From: Candidatus Thiodiazotropha sp. (ex Codakia rugifera)
GTDB lineage: Bacteria; Pseudomonadota; Gammaproteobacteria; Chromatiales; Chromatiaceae
DNA: 64,000 nucleotides
Assembly: GCA_025656675.1 (NCBI GenBank)
Contig: JAHXHN010000001.1
Location: forward strand, 339,501 to 403,500
Direction of reading: 5' to 3'
Positions 28,601 through 36,168 of this stretch are shown piece after piece. Below the pieces are notes generated by a model that was not told the origin of the DNA, made no database searches, and saw nothing but the letters and a program-made list of their open reading frames with translations. The position numbers and the translations under genes are program-made. Position 1 is the stretch's first letter, and every line of letters starts with the position of its first letter.

Positions 28601-31600
28601 CTCGATTCCCATACCACAACAAAACCATCGTCGGATCGAGTTACTGTCGATTCATATCGAGCTGCGGAAGTTGTCGTGTTGACATTGAACTCAGAGACGC
28701 TGACGGTTCCATTGGCATCGTAAATCGTTGCTTTAAGTGAGCCACCTGAATCATACGTAACAACAAATTTGCCATTCGACAGAGAAGCAATGTCAGCGAT
28801 GTTGTCCGCACCGGAAATCGTAGTTTCGGCAGTCCGGATGCTACCGTCCGAATTCATTACGGCAAACCGTGTCCCAAGCGATCCATCGTTCGTGCGCCAG
28901 GTGGCCGCAAAACCACCATCATCTAGCAGGGTGACTTCTGTTTGGGCACCAAACAACCCACCTCCACCAAGCAGCGATCCGACGGTGAACTGACTGCCGA
29001 CCGTCGATCCCGTGCGATCATAGATCTGACCGGCAATTTGGTAAGTCGCACCACCAATTTCATTGGCCCACAGGACAACGAACTCATTGGCATTAAGTGC
29101 AAGAACAGCAGGCTGATATCCCTCATTATCACCATTAGTACCGGGACTCACTTTAAACTCAGCGGTTGCTGCTGTGCCATCTGCGTCGAACACACGCGCA
29201 TCAGTCCAGGCCATGACGCCGCTGGTCTGATCCTGCCAAGCAACGACAAATCCTCCGTCGGAGAAAGTTGTAACAGACGGGTTGGTTTCCGAATCACCGA
29301 CTTCCGAAGTCACCAGAAACTCAACGCCATTCGTGCTGCCATCGGCATCAAAACGTTGTCCGTAAATGCCGTAATCACTGCCGTCCTGCCCGTTGGACAC
29401 CCAGACAGTGATATAGCCGCCATCGTCAAAAGCAGCGATAGCAGGATCTATCTGGTCGCTGGTACCGTAGGTGTTGACGTCCTGTTCTGCGGCTGTTTCG
29501 GAATCGAAAATGATGTCGGTCGGTGCAGAGTTGACGACTTCAGCAGCTATCTTGGTGAGATCGGCAAACTGGAAAAACTCAATATTTTTAACGGTATCAG
29601 TGCCGTCGGGTGAAGATGCTCGGGCATCGATGATAGTGTATGTGCCGGCATTCTCTGTGATCGTGTAATCAGACCAGTTACCGGAGAAGATAGCCGTATC
29701 CGTGCCCGTGCCACCATCGAGATAGTCGTCGCCGGCACCACCGGTGAGGGTATCGTCGCCGGGTGTTGTTGCCGAAGTAGTGATTTCGTTCAGTTGGATG
29801 TCATCGACAGCGAAGTAGTCGAGACTACCGGAATATGGAGTGGTATTCGCCAGAACAATCCTAAGCGCGGTGCCGTCAGCGGCGGTATAAGCATCGCCAT
29901 CTACGGAGATAGCGATGTCCGTCCAGGTATCGGCGACAGGCTCGGTGCCCGTCGCACTGCCGATCAGTGTTCCGCCAGCATATAGCTGAATAGAATAGGT
30001 GTTGCCGTTGCCGGATGAAAGGGGATTGCCGAGTTTCAGCGACAGCTCATAATCTTTGCCGCTGTCGAAGTTGCTGGCCAGCGTCTGGGAGACCTGGTTG
30101 TCTTCGGGAATCAGGAGAGCGTTTTCACCTTCCGCGGGCATTCCACTTGAAAATGAGGCAATCGACGGATCCCCGATGAAGACTTCAAAATTGCCGAAAT
30201 CATCGTTCCAGGCGGCTGAAAGCGGTGCCGATCCACCATTAGCGATTGCGGTATCTTCAAAACCGGCATCATTGATGGTGATCAACTGACTGGTTGTGCC
30301 GTTAGGGTCACTTCCATCACCAATCAGAATATCGTCGCCGGCCCCACCGTCGAGCGTATCGCCACCGCTGGACAGGACTTCGTACATACGGACGTTGTCG
30401 AGTGCCGTTGTCCGCGCTGTGTCTGGACCGTCCTCATCGAAACGGATTGTGTTGGTGGCGTCACCGGAACCGGCGACCACATTATAGGTATAGGTTTGAA
30501 GCGTATTGCCAGCGGGGTCTATTGTCTCCAACAGTGCGCCATTCCAATAAACATGCAGTAAACCATCACCATCCCCGGTGAGGCCGGCATCAAACGACAG
30601 TTGGTAACTGTTCCCGTTTGTTAGGCCTGCGACCGCTTGCTCGATAATAGAGAAATCTATTATGGTTTTCATATCGAGATAGTAGCTGCCGTCGGTGGCG
30701 GTTACGCTATTGGTACCGCTGGCTTCAATATCGAAGCCGGCACCGTTGACATCCGTCCACCCTGCCGAGCTTGGCGAACCACCGCTTTCGAAGCTGCCAT
30801 TGGTGATATGGTTGGTGGTCCCGAGCGAGACACCGTTATCGCCCAGCCCATAGATCAAATCGTCATGACTGGTACCGGTAATCGTATCCGGTCCACTCGT
30901 ACCGGTCGTGATCGTCATCACTTCGTCATAGGTGGGGGCGCCACTGTCGGTCGCCCTTACGGTGATGTCGTAGGATTGTACCGTGGAAGTATCCGGTGCT
31001 CCGGTCCAGAATAGCTCACCACTATCGGAATCGACTGAGAACATACCGCCGGCATCATCGACGAGGCTGTATGTTATTGTGCCGCCTACAGGGTCTGTTG
31101 CGATGACCGTCCCGGCCGACAATCCTGTTCCAACACCTGTCGGCGGATGCACGTGATCGTAGATCTTGACCTCGTCCAGGTCGCCACCGAACATTCTGTC
31201 CACATTCAGATCATACCGGGCCCCAAGATAGACATTGCCGCTGGGGTTAAAACCATCTCCACCGCGGGTATCGGTGTTCTTCACCACGCCGTCAAGATAG
31301 ACGGTCGAACCGACGCCAGCTTCAACAGTTAATGTATAAGTATGCCACTCGCCATCGCCGACAATGGTGCTGATATCGAACTCAAGGGCCGCATTATCCA
31401 ATGTGTCGTCGGCATCGCGAATAACCGTACGCAGTACATTGGGGTCTGTACCGTGTGAGGCTTCGTTGATGAAAATATTCAGGCTATTGGTCGTGTTGAT
31501 ATCACCATGGCTGTAGATATACTGGAACAGTGAACCCGTACTATCGTCGACCTTGAAATGGAAAGTCACCGTGAAGTCATTGTTCATCGTAACGTCAGGA

Positions 31601-32496
31601 ATCGTTACGTAGTCGCCGGACTCATCAAATCTTAACGCATCGCCATCCCGGCCAGTGACAGTTGTCGCATCTGTAATCGTACCATCCGCACTGCCGACAC
31701 TGTCCACGGCATCGCCATCCAGCTTCCAGTGATGTGTCGGATCGTCGGTATTGGTGAAATCGATATCCGTGGCCAGAATACCGGCCCAGTTGCGCTGACC
31801 TGCATCGCTGACAGCCACTTCAGTTTCAATGATGCCTTCAGCATGCTCCAGATCCCAGTCGCCGCCAAGACCCTCATGGCCGGTAAGGTCGTCCGAGGCC
31901 GCCACATCGGCACCGGTCAATCGGGCCAGGGCTTCCACCAGGGACTGGCCATCCTCGCTGGCGGCCAGGTCGCAACCATAGATCAGCAGATCACCCTCTT
32001 CACTGAAAGCATCATGCCAGGACTCGATTGCGCCGGCATTGGTACTCAGGCTATCGAGGTTCAGGTAGGCATCGCCCAGCTGTATGCCGCCGTCACTCCC
32101 ATGAGAGAGAATATGCACCGCATCCAGATCCTGATATGCGTTGAGGATGTCATTGATCTGCTCGATTCCGTCACCGGCACTGTCGAGCAGTATGATTTCG
32201 AAACTGCGCCCATTGCCGTTCTGGCTGATCAGGTCGTCCACCAGGGACTGATAATCCGGTGTCACCGGATCGATGATCACCAACTCCTGGCTTGTTACTT
32301 CGTTTTCTGTCGCCTCAACCAAGGCTTGTTCGGATTGCAGGGCCTGTTCAATGGCCTGAAGGTCATTCTCATCCGGCTGGTGATCTGAATCATTAGGGGT
32401 CAGGTCGACCGCAATGCCTGCCAGATCGGCTGAGAGCAGGAGACGGGGTTCGAGCTCTTCAAAGATCAGCGGATTGCGTTTTTTGGATCGGTTCAT
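19639..32496 (-). CDS. Giant surface protein: LEPR-XLL, DUF4347, LamG, cadherin-like, VCBS repeats, C-terminal TM
   Basis: 4285 residues. Residues 15-24 are the LEPR-XLL motif (LEPRLLLSAD). DUF4347 follows (~70-240), with HILSHGSDGG (His132) and LIYGCDLAAS (Cys175). Next are a LamG-like lectin fold (~245-460), a cadherin-like domain and calcium-type RTX nonapeptides (GGAGDDILIG ~717, GGAGDDYLDGG ~920). Then come tandem ~60-residue blocks with a DGGFVVAW motif, a second LamG (~1575-1780) and many cadherin-like or BIg-like domains. Nine near-identical ~100-residue VCBS repeats (~2836-3737) and a final cadherin (~3840-4060) follow. The end is hydrophobic (TLALSAGYVAWLLRAGVLSA, ~4202) with a basic tail. 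No signal peptide and no type I C-terminal signal are evident. Overlaps hlyD by ATGA. Confidence 0.95.
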   Translation of the reverse strand: MNRSKKRNPLIFEELEPRLLLSADLAGIAVDLTPNDSDHQPDENDLQAIEQALQSEQALVEATENEVTSQELVIIDPVTPDYQSLVDDLISQNGNGRSFEIILLDSAGDGIEQINDILNAYQDLDAVHILSHGSDGGIQLGDAYLNLDSLSTNAGAIESWHDAFSEEGDLLIYGCDLAASEDGQSLVEALARLTGADVAASDDLTGHEGLGGDWDLEHAEGIIETEVAVSDAGQRNWAGILATDIDFTNTDDPTHHWKLDGDAVDSVGSADGTITDATTVTGRDGDALRFDESGDYVTIPDVTMNNDFTVTFHFKVDDSTGSLFQYIYSHGDINTTNSLNIFINEASHGTDPNVLRTVIRDADDTLDNAALEFDISTIVGDGEWHTYTLTVEAGVGSTVYLDGVVKNTDTRGGDGFNPSGNVYLGARYDLNVDRMFGGDLDEVKIYDHVHPPTGVGTGLSAGTVIATDPVGGTITYSLVDDAGGMFSVDSDSGELFWTGAPDTSTVQSYDITVRATDSGAPTYDEVMTITTGTSGPDTITGTSHDDLIYGLGDNGVSLGTTNHITNGSFESGGSPSSAGWTDVNGAGFDIEASGTNSVTATDGSYYLDMKTIIDFSIIEQAVAGLTNGNSYQLSFDAGLTGDGDGLLHVYWNGALLETIDPAGNTLQTYTYNVVAGSGDATNTIRFDEDGPDTARTTALDNVRMYEVLSSGGDTLDGGAGDDILIGDGSDPNGTTSQLITINDAGFEDTAIANGGSAPLSAAWNDDFGNFEVFIGDPSIASFSSGMPAEGENALLIPEDNQVSQTLASNFDSGKDYELSLKLGNPLSSGNGNTYSIQLYAGGTLIGSATGTEPVADTWTDIAISVDGDAYTAADGTALRIVLANTTPYSGSLDYFAVDDIQLNEITTSATTPGDDTLTGGAGDDYLDGGTGTDTAIFSGNWSDYTITENAGTYTIIDARASSPDGTDTVKNIEFFQFADLTKIAAEVVNSAPTDIIFDSETAAEQDVNTYGTSDQIDPAIAAFDDGGYITVWVSNGQDGSDYGIYGQRFDADGSTNGVEFLVTSEVGDSETNPSVTTFSDGGFVVAWQDQTSGVMAWTDARVFDADGTAATAEFKVSPGTNGDNEGYQPAVLALNANEFVVLWANEIGGATYQIAGQIYDRTGSTVGSQFTVGSLLGGGGLFGAQTEVTLLDDGGFAATWRTNDGSLGTRFAVMNSDGSIRTAETTISGADNIADIASLSNGKFVVTYDSGGSLKATIYDANGTVSVSEFNVNTTTSAARYESTVTRSDDGFVVVWESSAGDGSGSAILAQRFDASGNKIDGEVVVNETTTGNQQKPEVIETASGKVVAVWQSENVDAALTGIVSKVVATGSASIYENAADGTRVADVIGVYDLDAADTQTFSLTDDAGGRFAIDANTGVITVANGSLLDYETNISHDVTVRVTDSGSLSHDEVLTININNQGGEPAQSLPGAQNVDEDGTLTFSSGNGNAITVSDTGASDSPLQVTLTTTNGILTLSQTTGLSIPGGSNGSSHMVLQGSESDLNAAFEGMTFTPTGDYNGAANISVTTVQASGLEGYYSFDAGNAVDDSIGISQNGTLVGNATTVTDGTRGEVLILDGISDYVQINDMFGNPANVTLSAWVNTADIGEQHVISLGDNIAIVVDNLGVGGFYHNNVSGFIGITPTGTLDAGWNHIAFTFDDVANSMTTYLNGVEVATQTVTGSISYALGTYTSIGAHGNDPNSFEFNGLIDEVRIYTRALSSDEIATIAADQTSVTGSVGITVNSVNDAPVLDNSGFLTLTAISEDETNNSGNTIADIIASDGGDRITDIDAGALEGIAILNVDNSNGTWEYNIGSGWTAVDSVSGTNSLLLRATDSLRFVPDGQDADMGFVTFCAWDQTSGTAGTKVDTSVFGGTTAFSVGGEAASITVTAVNDDPVVVNLDGDVHNYTEGDGIVLLEQGGDAVVSDVDSANFNGGSLTVEVDSGLQASEDVFSIRNEGTNAGQIGVSGSDVTYGGAVIGTYTGGTGLNPLTVNLNINATPAAVTALVQNITYENSNIENPTSGSRSVVIDITDGDGGACLTQNLILNVSSVNDAPVVDLNGADGVGVDFATTFTEDAGAVNVADADATISDVDSSAYENLSINLANFLDGASERIVVAGYSFTYGVSDTVIRTVGSTSFELDFDGTGFNVMLDGSGGMPAADLQTLLRGVTYENTSQNPTAGDRTINIFAQDSLVLSGPTATSTITVNPQNDAPTATNNANSVSENGFVSGNVITDDSGSGIDSDPEGDGLQVTQVEGGAYTPGFPVTLASGAQVTFQSNGSYTYNTNGQFDGLGAGSSVDDSFTYQISDGNGGFDTATVTVTINGSNDAPSITSAGLTLDEGETVTLSDANFAVTDADDTAFTYTVSGISGGYFQLSSAAGTPITSFTSADLTGGLVQFVDNGDEVAPVFSVTVNDGDSDSNTLAATINYTPVNDSLMLVTNSPLTVPEEGTRTITNSYLAVSDVDNSAAQLTYTLTSLPSSGSLRLSGSTLSLSDTFTQDDIDNNRLTFRFSDDASATSFAFTVSDGTDIIGPITFSVNGQPVNDAPVNLVPASCSVNENVTLNFTGGNQIQISDIDHNGGTMQVQLNVGTGGLLTLGDTTGLIFSAGDGADDANMIFTGILTDINAALLTLSFTPTTDFNGDVNFTIITNDQGNSGTDPGLTGDATSEQDSDTFTITVNPVNDAPVLDNASLTLSEGQTVTLSGANFGITDPDDSSFTYTLSGVTGGYFQLSSNPGNSISSFNSTQLVANTVQFVDDGNEVAPAFSVTVNDGDTDSNTLAATISFTLVSDSTPVANADSISVAEGGTATTLNGGFSTVLNNDTGLDDTPVIVSLVTDVTNGTLTGNDDGTFSYTHDGSENLTDSFTYRITDNDGQTSDATVTINVTPVSDATPVAVADTVTVAEGATITTLVGGSNSVLNNDTGLDDAPVTVSLVTGPTQSAAFNLNADGTFSYTHNGSENFTDSFTYRVTDNDGQTSDATVTINVTPVSDQTPVAVADTISVAEGGTTTSLVGGATDVLSNDTGLGDTPVTVSLVTGPTQSAAFTLNADGTFSYTHNGTENFSDSFTYRVTDNDGQTADATVTINITPVSDATPVAVADTISVDEGGTATTLVGGATDVLSNDTGLADTPVTVSLVTGPTQSAAFSLNVDGTFSYTHNGTENFTDSFTYRVTDNDGQTSDATVTINVTPVSDATPVAVADTISVAEGGTATSLVGGATDVLSNDTGLGDTPVTVSLITGPTQSAAFTLNADGTFSYTHNGTENFTDSFTYRVTDNDGQTSDATVTINVTPVSDATPVAVADTITVAEGATITTLAGGSNTVLNNDTGLGDTPVTVSLITGPTQSTAFSLNADGTFSYTHNGTENFSDSFTYRVTDNDGQTSDATVTINVTPVSDTTPVAVADTISVAEGGTATSLVGGATDVLSNDTGLGDTPVTVSLVTGPTQSSAFILNADGTFSYTHNGSENFTDSFTYRVTDNDGQTSDATVTINVTPVSDATPVAVADTITVAEGATITTLNGGASTVLNNDTGLSDTPVTVSLITGPTQSAAFTLNADGTFSYTHNGSENFSDSFTYRVTDNDGQTADATVTINVTPVSDATPVAVTDTISVVEGGTATSLVGGATDVLSNDTGLGDTPVTVSLVTGPTQSVAFTLNADGTFIYTHNGSENFNDSFTYRVTDNDGQTSDATVNIEVTSINSPPEASNVSINVLEDTIYTGNLPIYSDGDGDDVTYQLESNSAHGSVLVNGDGSFSYAPDTDYYGADSFTYSISDGNGGNNSYTVAINVVAVNDDPVITSHSGDGNVMLTIEENSAIVTRVTAVDPDNETVSFVIDDGADLGLFNIDSESGELIFVNTPDAENPLDSDQDNIYQVEVLVSDDKGGTVRQSFTIEVTDIDEFDVGLLTDLEDDPDIINLSTEIDNAVGIVAYAEDLDVSNNRVTYTLDEDANGLFAIDPSSGVVTLTSITKPQDLSQFDITVRATSDDGSYSLKSFSVGISRVVDEIPEPEVPHLDEIIFDLGPTEPHDPPVSDVSNPEPQEIAATTVDATFESIEEIEEDLQPERDIQVRAIIETERNVIERFSTALFGSESHNKSQFDYYQARLTPVPVAPNELPTFNTVSSELIEVPASIWNLLDSMNQEMSDHQGQQASDDGLIFQSATFSTLALSAGYVAWLLRAGVLSASFLSFTPLWRQIDPLPVLSAHAKRRDDQDDIPDDDPEEKRLAKLFDRKNKQKKQTPFRQR
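21285..23988 (-). repeat. Array of nine VCBS/cadherin-like repeats (~300 bp each)
   Basis: Nine in-frame tandem units of about 100 codons inside the giant gene. Each runs TPVAVADTISVAEGG, then NDTGL, GPTQSAAF, LNADGTFSYTHNG, DSFTYRVTDNDGQTSDATV and TINVTPVSD. Two subtypes alternate. Type A has SVAEGGTATSLVGGATDVLS; type B has TVAEGATITTL followed by TVLNN. N- to C-terminal order is a hybrid unit, B, A, A, A, B, A, B, A. The close DNA similarity indicates recent duplication or homogenisation, so copy number may vary between strains. Confidence 0.95.
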
Positions 32497-33686
32497 CGCT
32501 CAACGATCCTGGTGTCTATACCCAAGTCCGTGAGTTGCTGTTGATATTGATCGACTATCTCCCGGTTGCTGTAATAACCCAGTGAAATATGTCCTTTCAG
32601 TGAACCTTTGGAGATGACCCAGGTATCTTTCAATCCCCGCTCGTTGAATGCCAATGCCTGGCGTTCAGCTTTTTGCAGGGGAAGCAGTGACTCATTGGTG
32701 ACCAGCAGATAGTGGGTTTTTGACTTCGTTGTACTGCTGGATGCATTGACTTTTTTCGGCAGAATTTTCTTATGTGTTGCTTGCGGATCAGCGTGACGCT
32801 TTGCGGCTATTGCGTGTTGAACTGAGGCGGTTACCTTTTCATCTCTTCCCCTAACGGGCTCGGGCTTTATAGTCGCCATCTTATCGAGAAAACGCACCCG
32901 ACACCTTAATCCACTGGTAAGTTTGTAGTCATCGTTGGCTATCTCTAAACGGATTCGAAACGTGCCGCTGGCCGCATCGAGAATCGGATCGACAATCTTC
33001 ACCTCGGCCTGATACTTGCCATCAACCGGCGACTCGGGGATCACTGAGGCGAGCTGGCCCGTCTTGATCTTGCCCAACAGGGTAACCGGAGCCACAACTT
33101 CAACCCGTAGCGGATTGATCTGGGCGATCTTGATGATCGAACGCTCCTCAACCGACTCCCCCGGATTGAGAAACCGATCAACGACAATGCCATCGATGGG
33201 ACTGCGAATGGTGTGGCGGTTATAGACCGCTTCGGCTTGCTTCAGATCGAGCTCAGCCAGATATTTTGTCTCTTTGGCCTGAGCCAGTTTGTAGCGGGTC
33301 AGCCGGGTTTCAGTCTCGACCTTGTCGAAGTCCTGAAAGGAGGAGAGCTTCTTTTCATGCAACTCCTTGATACGGCTCAGCTGACGCCGCCCATAAGCCA
33401 GATTGACCTCCTGCAGACGGACATCGCTGTTGATGGCCGCACGGGCACGGGCATACTCCAGGGCTGCCTGTTCGACCTCGGATTCAAGTTTTGCCACTAC
33501 CTGGTGTTTTTCAATGCTGTCGCCCACATCAACGGACACCGCCTCAAGGATGCCATCGATACGGGAGCTTAGCTCCACGGTCATGGACGGCTCGATGACC
33601 CCATCGAGCGTTTCGGTTCCCTCCGCCACGATTGTAGTTGCAAAGAGGCACAATAGGCCTCCGATGAATGAATATCGCTTTTGCAT
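32493..33686 (-). CDS. HlyD-type periplasmic adaptor with C-terminal SPOR-like domain
   Basis: Membrane-fusion protein that should bridge the inner membrane and periplasm for export. From the ATG at 33686 (MQKRYSFIGGLLCLFATTIV) it has 397 residues and a signal peptide; an in-frame ATG at 33713 is also possible, and neither has a strong ribosome-binding site. Residues ~30-270 are a classic adaptor: lipoyl half (SSRIDGILEAVSVDVGDSIE), a coiled-coil hairpin, then the other lipoyl half (IRSPIDGIVVDRFLNPGE) and a beta barrel. A charged linker follows. The last ~75 residues (YLLVTNESLLPLQKAERQAL to LGIDTRIVER) look like a SPOR fold, which binds denuded peptidoglycan. Overlaps the giant gene by 4 nt. 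Confidence 0.85.
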   Translation of the reverse strand: MQKRYSFIGGLLCLFATTIVAEGTETLDGVIEPSMTVELSSRIDGILEAVSVDVGDSIEKHQVVAKLESEVEQAALEYARARAAINSDVRLQEVNLAYGRRQLSRIKELHEKKLSSFQDFDKVETETRLTRYKLAQAKETKYLAELDLKQAEAVYNRHTIRSPIDGIVVDRFLNPGESVEERSIIKIAQINPLRVEVVAPVTLLGKIKTGQLASVIPESPVDGKYQAEVKIVDPILDAASGTFRIRLEIANDDYKLTSGLRCRVRFLDKMATIKPEPVRGRDEKVTASVQHAIAAKRHADPQATHKKILPKKVNASSSTTKSKTHYLLVTNESLLPLQKAERQALAFNERGLKDTWVISKGSLKGHISLGYYSNREIVDQYQQQLTDLGIDTRIVER

Positions 33687-34020
33687 GTCGTTTTTTTTAC
33701 ACTTTTCGCACATTTGCCAACACGAGTCGCCGGAAAAACCTACCGAAGGATTCTTGAATGATTCTTATTCCCACTCGATATTACTTTTCTACAAGCAAAT
33801 AATCGGCACCGCAGCTGATTACTTGATCTGCGGAGCGTGAAAAAGTGGTCAAATTTAACAATTTACGACCTGAATTCCCAAACCAACATGAACTTTGAGC
33901 AGCAGGCTGAACCCGTGACCGAATTGCATCACACCAGTCTGCCAATGGTGCGGCAGGGACGCACCCTAAGTCTAAAACACTAACCTTTTGATTTGATATC
34001 TCTGGTTCTCAGGGGAAAGA
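33687..34020. other. Intergenic region within the surface-protein locus
   Basis: A 334-bp gap between the M50-HlyD gene and the HlyD-SPOR gene, both on the minus strand. It may hold a second promoter for the adaptor-giant-cyclase operon. A small inverted repeat (ccgcag, 13 nt, ctgcgg) lies near 33811-33835. I see no gene and no clear terminator. Confidence 0.4.
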
Positions 34021-36168
34021 TCAAAGATTGAAACGTTTGAGAAATAACTGCCTCAGTGAGCGGTACCACTGCCACCCCAAAGGTCGTGCATGATGCTCAA
34101 ACCGGACGATGATACGCTCGCCCAACCGCTCTATCGGCAGATCCATCTGCAGTTGAATGTTGAAGACCGCTTCCAAAGGACGGGTACCATCCTCATCTTG
34201 CGGATGGAGTGGGAACTCGCCACCACCCATTGTCCCTAATGCCGGACTGGGCAGTCGCTGCTGTGACTCGGGTGTATCCCGATGCAGTTTGACCGGCAAG
34301 GGTTGTTCCGGCCTGGCGGCAAAGCGGGCATCGACCGCCTGGGTGGATTGACGCACCAGACCTATATCCTGTTGCGATACAGCCACCCGAATGACCGGTC
34401 GACTGCTGTCAAGCACATAACCGATCAACTCCCCCTGTTTTACAAAGCTCCCTGGCAGATCACCGGGCTGTTGTACCAGAAAAGTGCCAGAGGCCGGGCT
34501 GCGTAACATGAGTCTTTTTGCCTGTGCCTGCTTCTGTGCCATTTCAGTCTCCACCAGGCGTATCTCCTCCAACAGAATCCCCGCTTTGACGGTTTCACGC
34601 TCACTGACCAGGGCTTCATACTCCACCTGTAGCTCATTCATCCGGCCCCGCAGACGCTTCAAACTGGCCTGTAAAAAGGGATCAGCCAAACCCACCAGAG
34701 GTTGGTTTGGTTTCACTGGCGTATCAGGATCAGCCAGCAGGCTGACCACTTCCCCCGCTGCCCCCGCACGAATTTCTGTCCCTTCAGGCGGGAGAATCAC
34801 CCCTTCCGCCCGTGTAGCATGGGGGGCCGGCAGGACAAACAGAGCGAGGAGCAGACCCGCCAAACTCAGCGATGTCACCAACAGTGCACGCACACGCCGG
34901 TTAGTCAGCCGTTTGCTGGTGAGAAGAAATTTCATCTGTTTAGCCAATGGCAGAATCACCATCCCAATCAGAGCCCAGAGGGCGATCGCCTTACCTACCA
35001 ACGGATAGCGCTCGGCAACAAAAAGCATGATGGTGAGGAGGATAAAAATGCGATAAAAGAACGCGCCGAACCCGTAGAAGAGAAACCAGCCACGCTCCCA
35101 ATGGGTATGTGCCGGTGAGGCTGCATCCTCCAACCCAAACAGATAGTGCTGTAACAGATAACCCAGGTACCGGTTAGCCCGTGTCGACAGGTTAGGAATG
35201 TCAATCAGATCGGAAAAGACATAGTAACCATCGAACTTCAGTAACGGATTACCATTCACCAATAGCGTTGAGGCACCACCGATCAACATCATGTTATAGG
35301 CCATAGCATTGACCCACCCAGGCCCGGTGGCGAGCCACAACCAAAGCGCCAGACTGGCGAGAAGCAGTTCGGCCATGATGCCTGCTGCACCGACCGCAAC
35401 GCGTGCACGCCGTTCGGTAAAACCACTGGCCGCCGAAGCATCGACATAAGGCATCGGAATCAAGGCGAGAAACAATACACCAATCTGATGGACTTCACCT
35501 CCCCATCGCTTGGTAGTGAAGGCGTGTGCCGCCTCATGGAAGAGCTTCATTAAAAGATAAGTCAAACCCATCAAGAAAAGATTGTCAGCCGACAGGAGCT
35601 GGCTGGTGATATTCCGGGTAATCTCATTCCAGTGCAGTGCCGTCTGCAACACGCCACTCAGTACCAGTAGCGTCCATAGCGCCATACCGACACGACAGAA
35701 AAGCGGTTGAACCACTGGCATCAGGGCATTCAATGTCCTGTCCGGATCCCACAGTGGTAGACGCAGGGAGAGCGGATTACGCAGTTGCAGCAACCATTGG
35801 CGCGGTTGTTTGCGTCGCTCGAGAATCTTCAGGGCTTCGCTCTCCGGGCTGTCCATGAGCGCCCCGCCTCCCTTCAGCTGCATCAATAATTGTATGAATG
35901 CATCCTGCTCGGGTGGGTGTTGAAGCTGTTCCTGTGCTGATTGCCAAAGTGTTTCTATGGACCGCTCACCGTTGAATCGGCTGACCAGCTGATAGGCTTG
36001 TGGTGAAAGACGAAAATGACGCTCACTGATCGGGTCCTGCAATAGATACCAGGTCTCCCCCTGATAGAGTTGTCGACGAAAAACGATCTGTGGATTGAGG
36101 CTGGGGCGTGCTTTGGCGATCTGCTGCCAGAGCGTCGTTGCCGATGCATTGGGTTGAGGGGTACCCAT
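34021..36168 (-). CDS. PqqD-like / M50 site-2-type peptidase / HlyD fusion protein
   Basis: 715 residues from the ATG at 36168, which overlaps the upstream stop by one base (TGATG); an ATG four codons earlier is possible. Residues ~25-100 resemble PqqD (WYLLQDPISERHFRLSPQAY). PqqD-like domains bind peptide leaders in other systems. Residues ~140-440 are a polytopic M50 metalloprotease: the zinc motif HEAAH near residue 210 and NGNPLLKFDGYYVFSDLIDI near residue 305 give the complete site-2-protease ligand set. Residues ~450-700 form a HlyD-type adaptor (AEGVILPPEGTEIRAGAAGE, SPASGTFLVQQPGD). Family relatives are annotated as peptidase M50 or efflux adaptor proteins. Likely partner of the giant protein. 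Confidence 0.88.
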   Translation of the reverse strand: MGTPQPNASATTLWQQIAKARPSLNPQIVFRRQLYQGETWYLLQDPISERHFRLSPQAYQLVSRFNGERSIETLWQSAQEQLQHPPEQDAFIQLLMQLKGGGALMDSPESEALKILERRKQPRQWLLQLRNPLSLRLPLWDPDRTLNALMPVVQPLFCRVGMALWTLLVLSGVLQTALHWNEITRNITSQLLSADNLFLMGLTYLLMKLFHEAAHAFTTKRWGGEVHQIGVLFLALIPMPYVDASAASGFTERRARVAVGAAGIMAELLLASLALWLWLATGPGWVNAMAYNMMLIGGASTLLVNGNPLLKFDGYYVFSDLIDIPNLSTRANRYLGYLLQHYLFGLEDAASPAHTHWERGWFLFYGFGAFFYRIFILLTIMLFVAERYPLVGKAIALWALIGMVILPLAKQMKFLLTSKRLTNRRVRALLVTSLSLAGLLLALFVLPAPHATRAEGVILPPEGTEIRAGAAGEVVSLLADPDTPVKPNQPLVGLADPFLQASLKRLRGRMNELQVEYEALVSERETVKAGILLEEIRLVETEMAQKQAQAKRLMLRSPASGTFLVQQPGDLPGSFVKQGELIGYVLDSSRPVIRVAVSQQDIGLVRQSTQAVDARFAARPEQPLPVKLHRDTPESQQRLPSPALGTMGGGEFPLHPQDEDGTRPLEAVFNIQLQMDLPIERLGERIIVRFEHHARPLGWQWYRSLRQLFLKRFNL

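Noticed and set aside
19639-32496. Type I secreted RTX toxin or LapA-type adhesin
   Set aside because: There are only two short RTX-like blocks, no acylation or ABC exporter genes nearby, no LapD/LapG, and the C-terminus is a membrane helix with a basic tail instead of a secretion signal.
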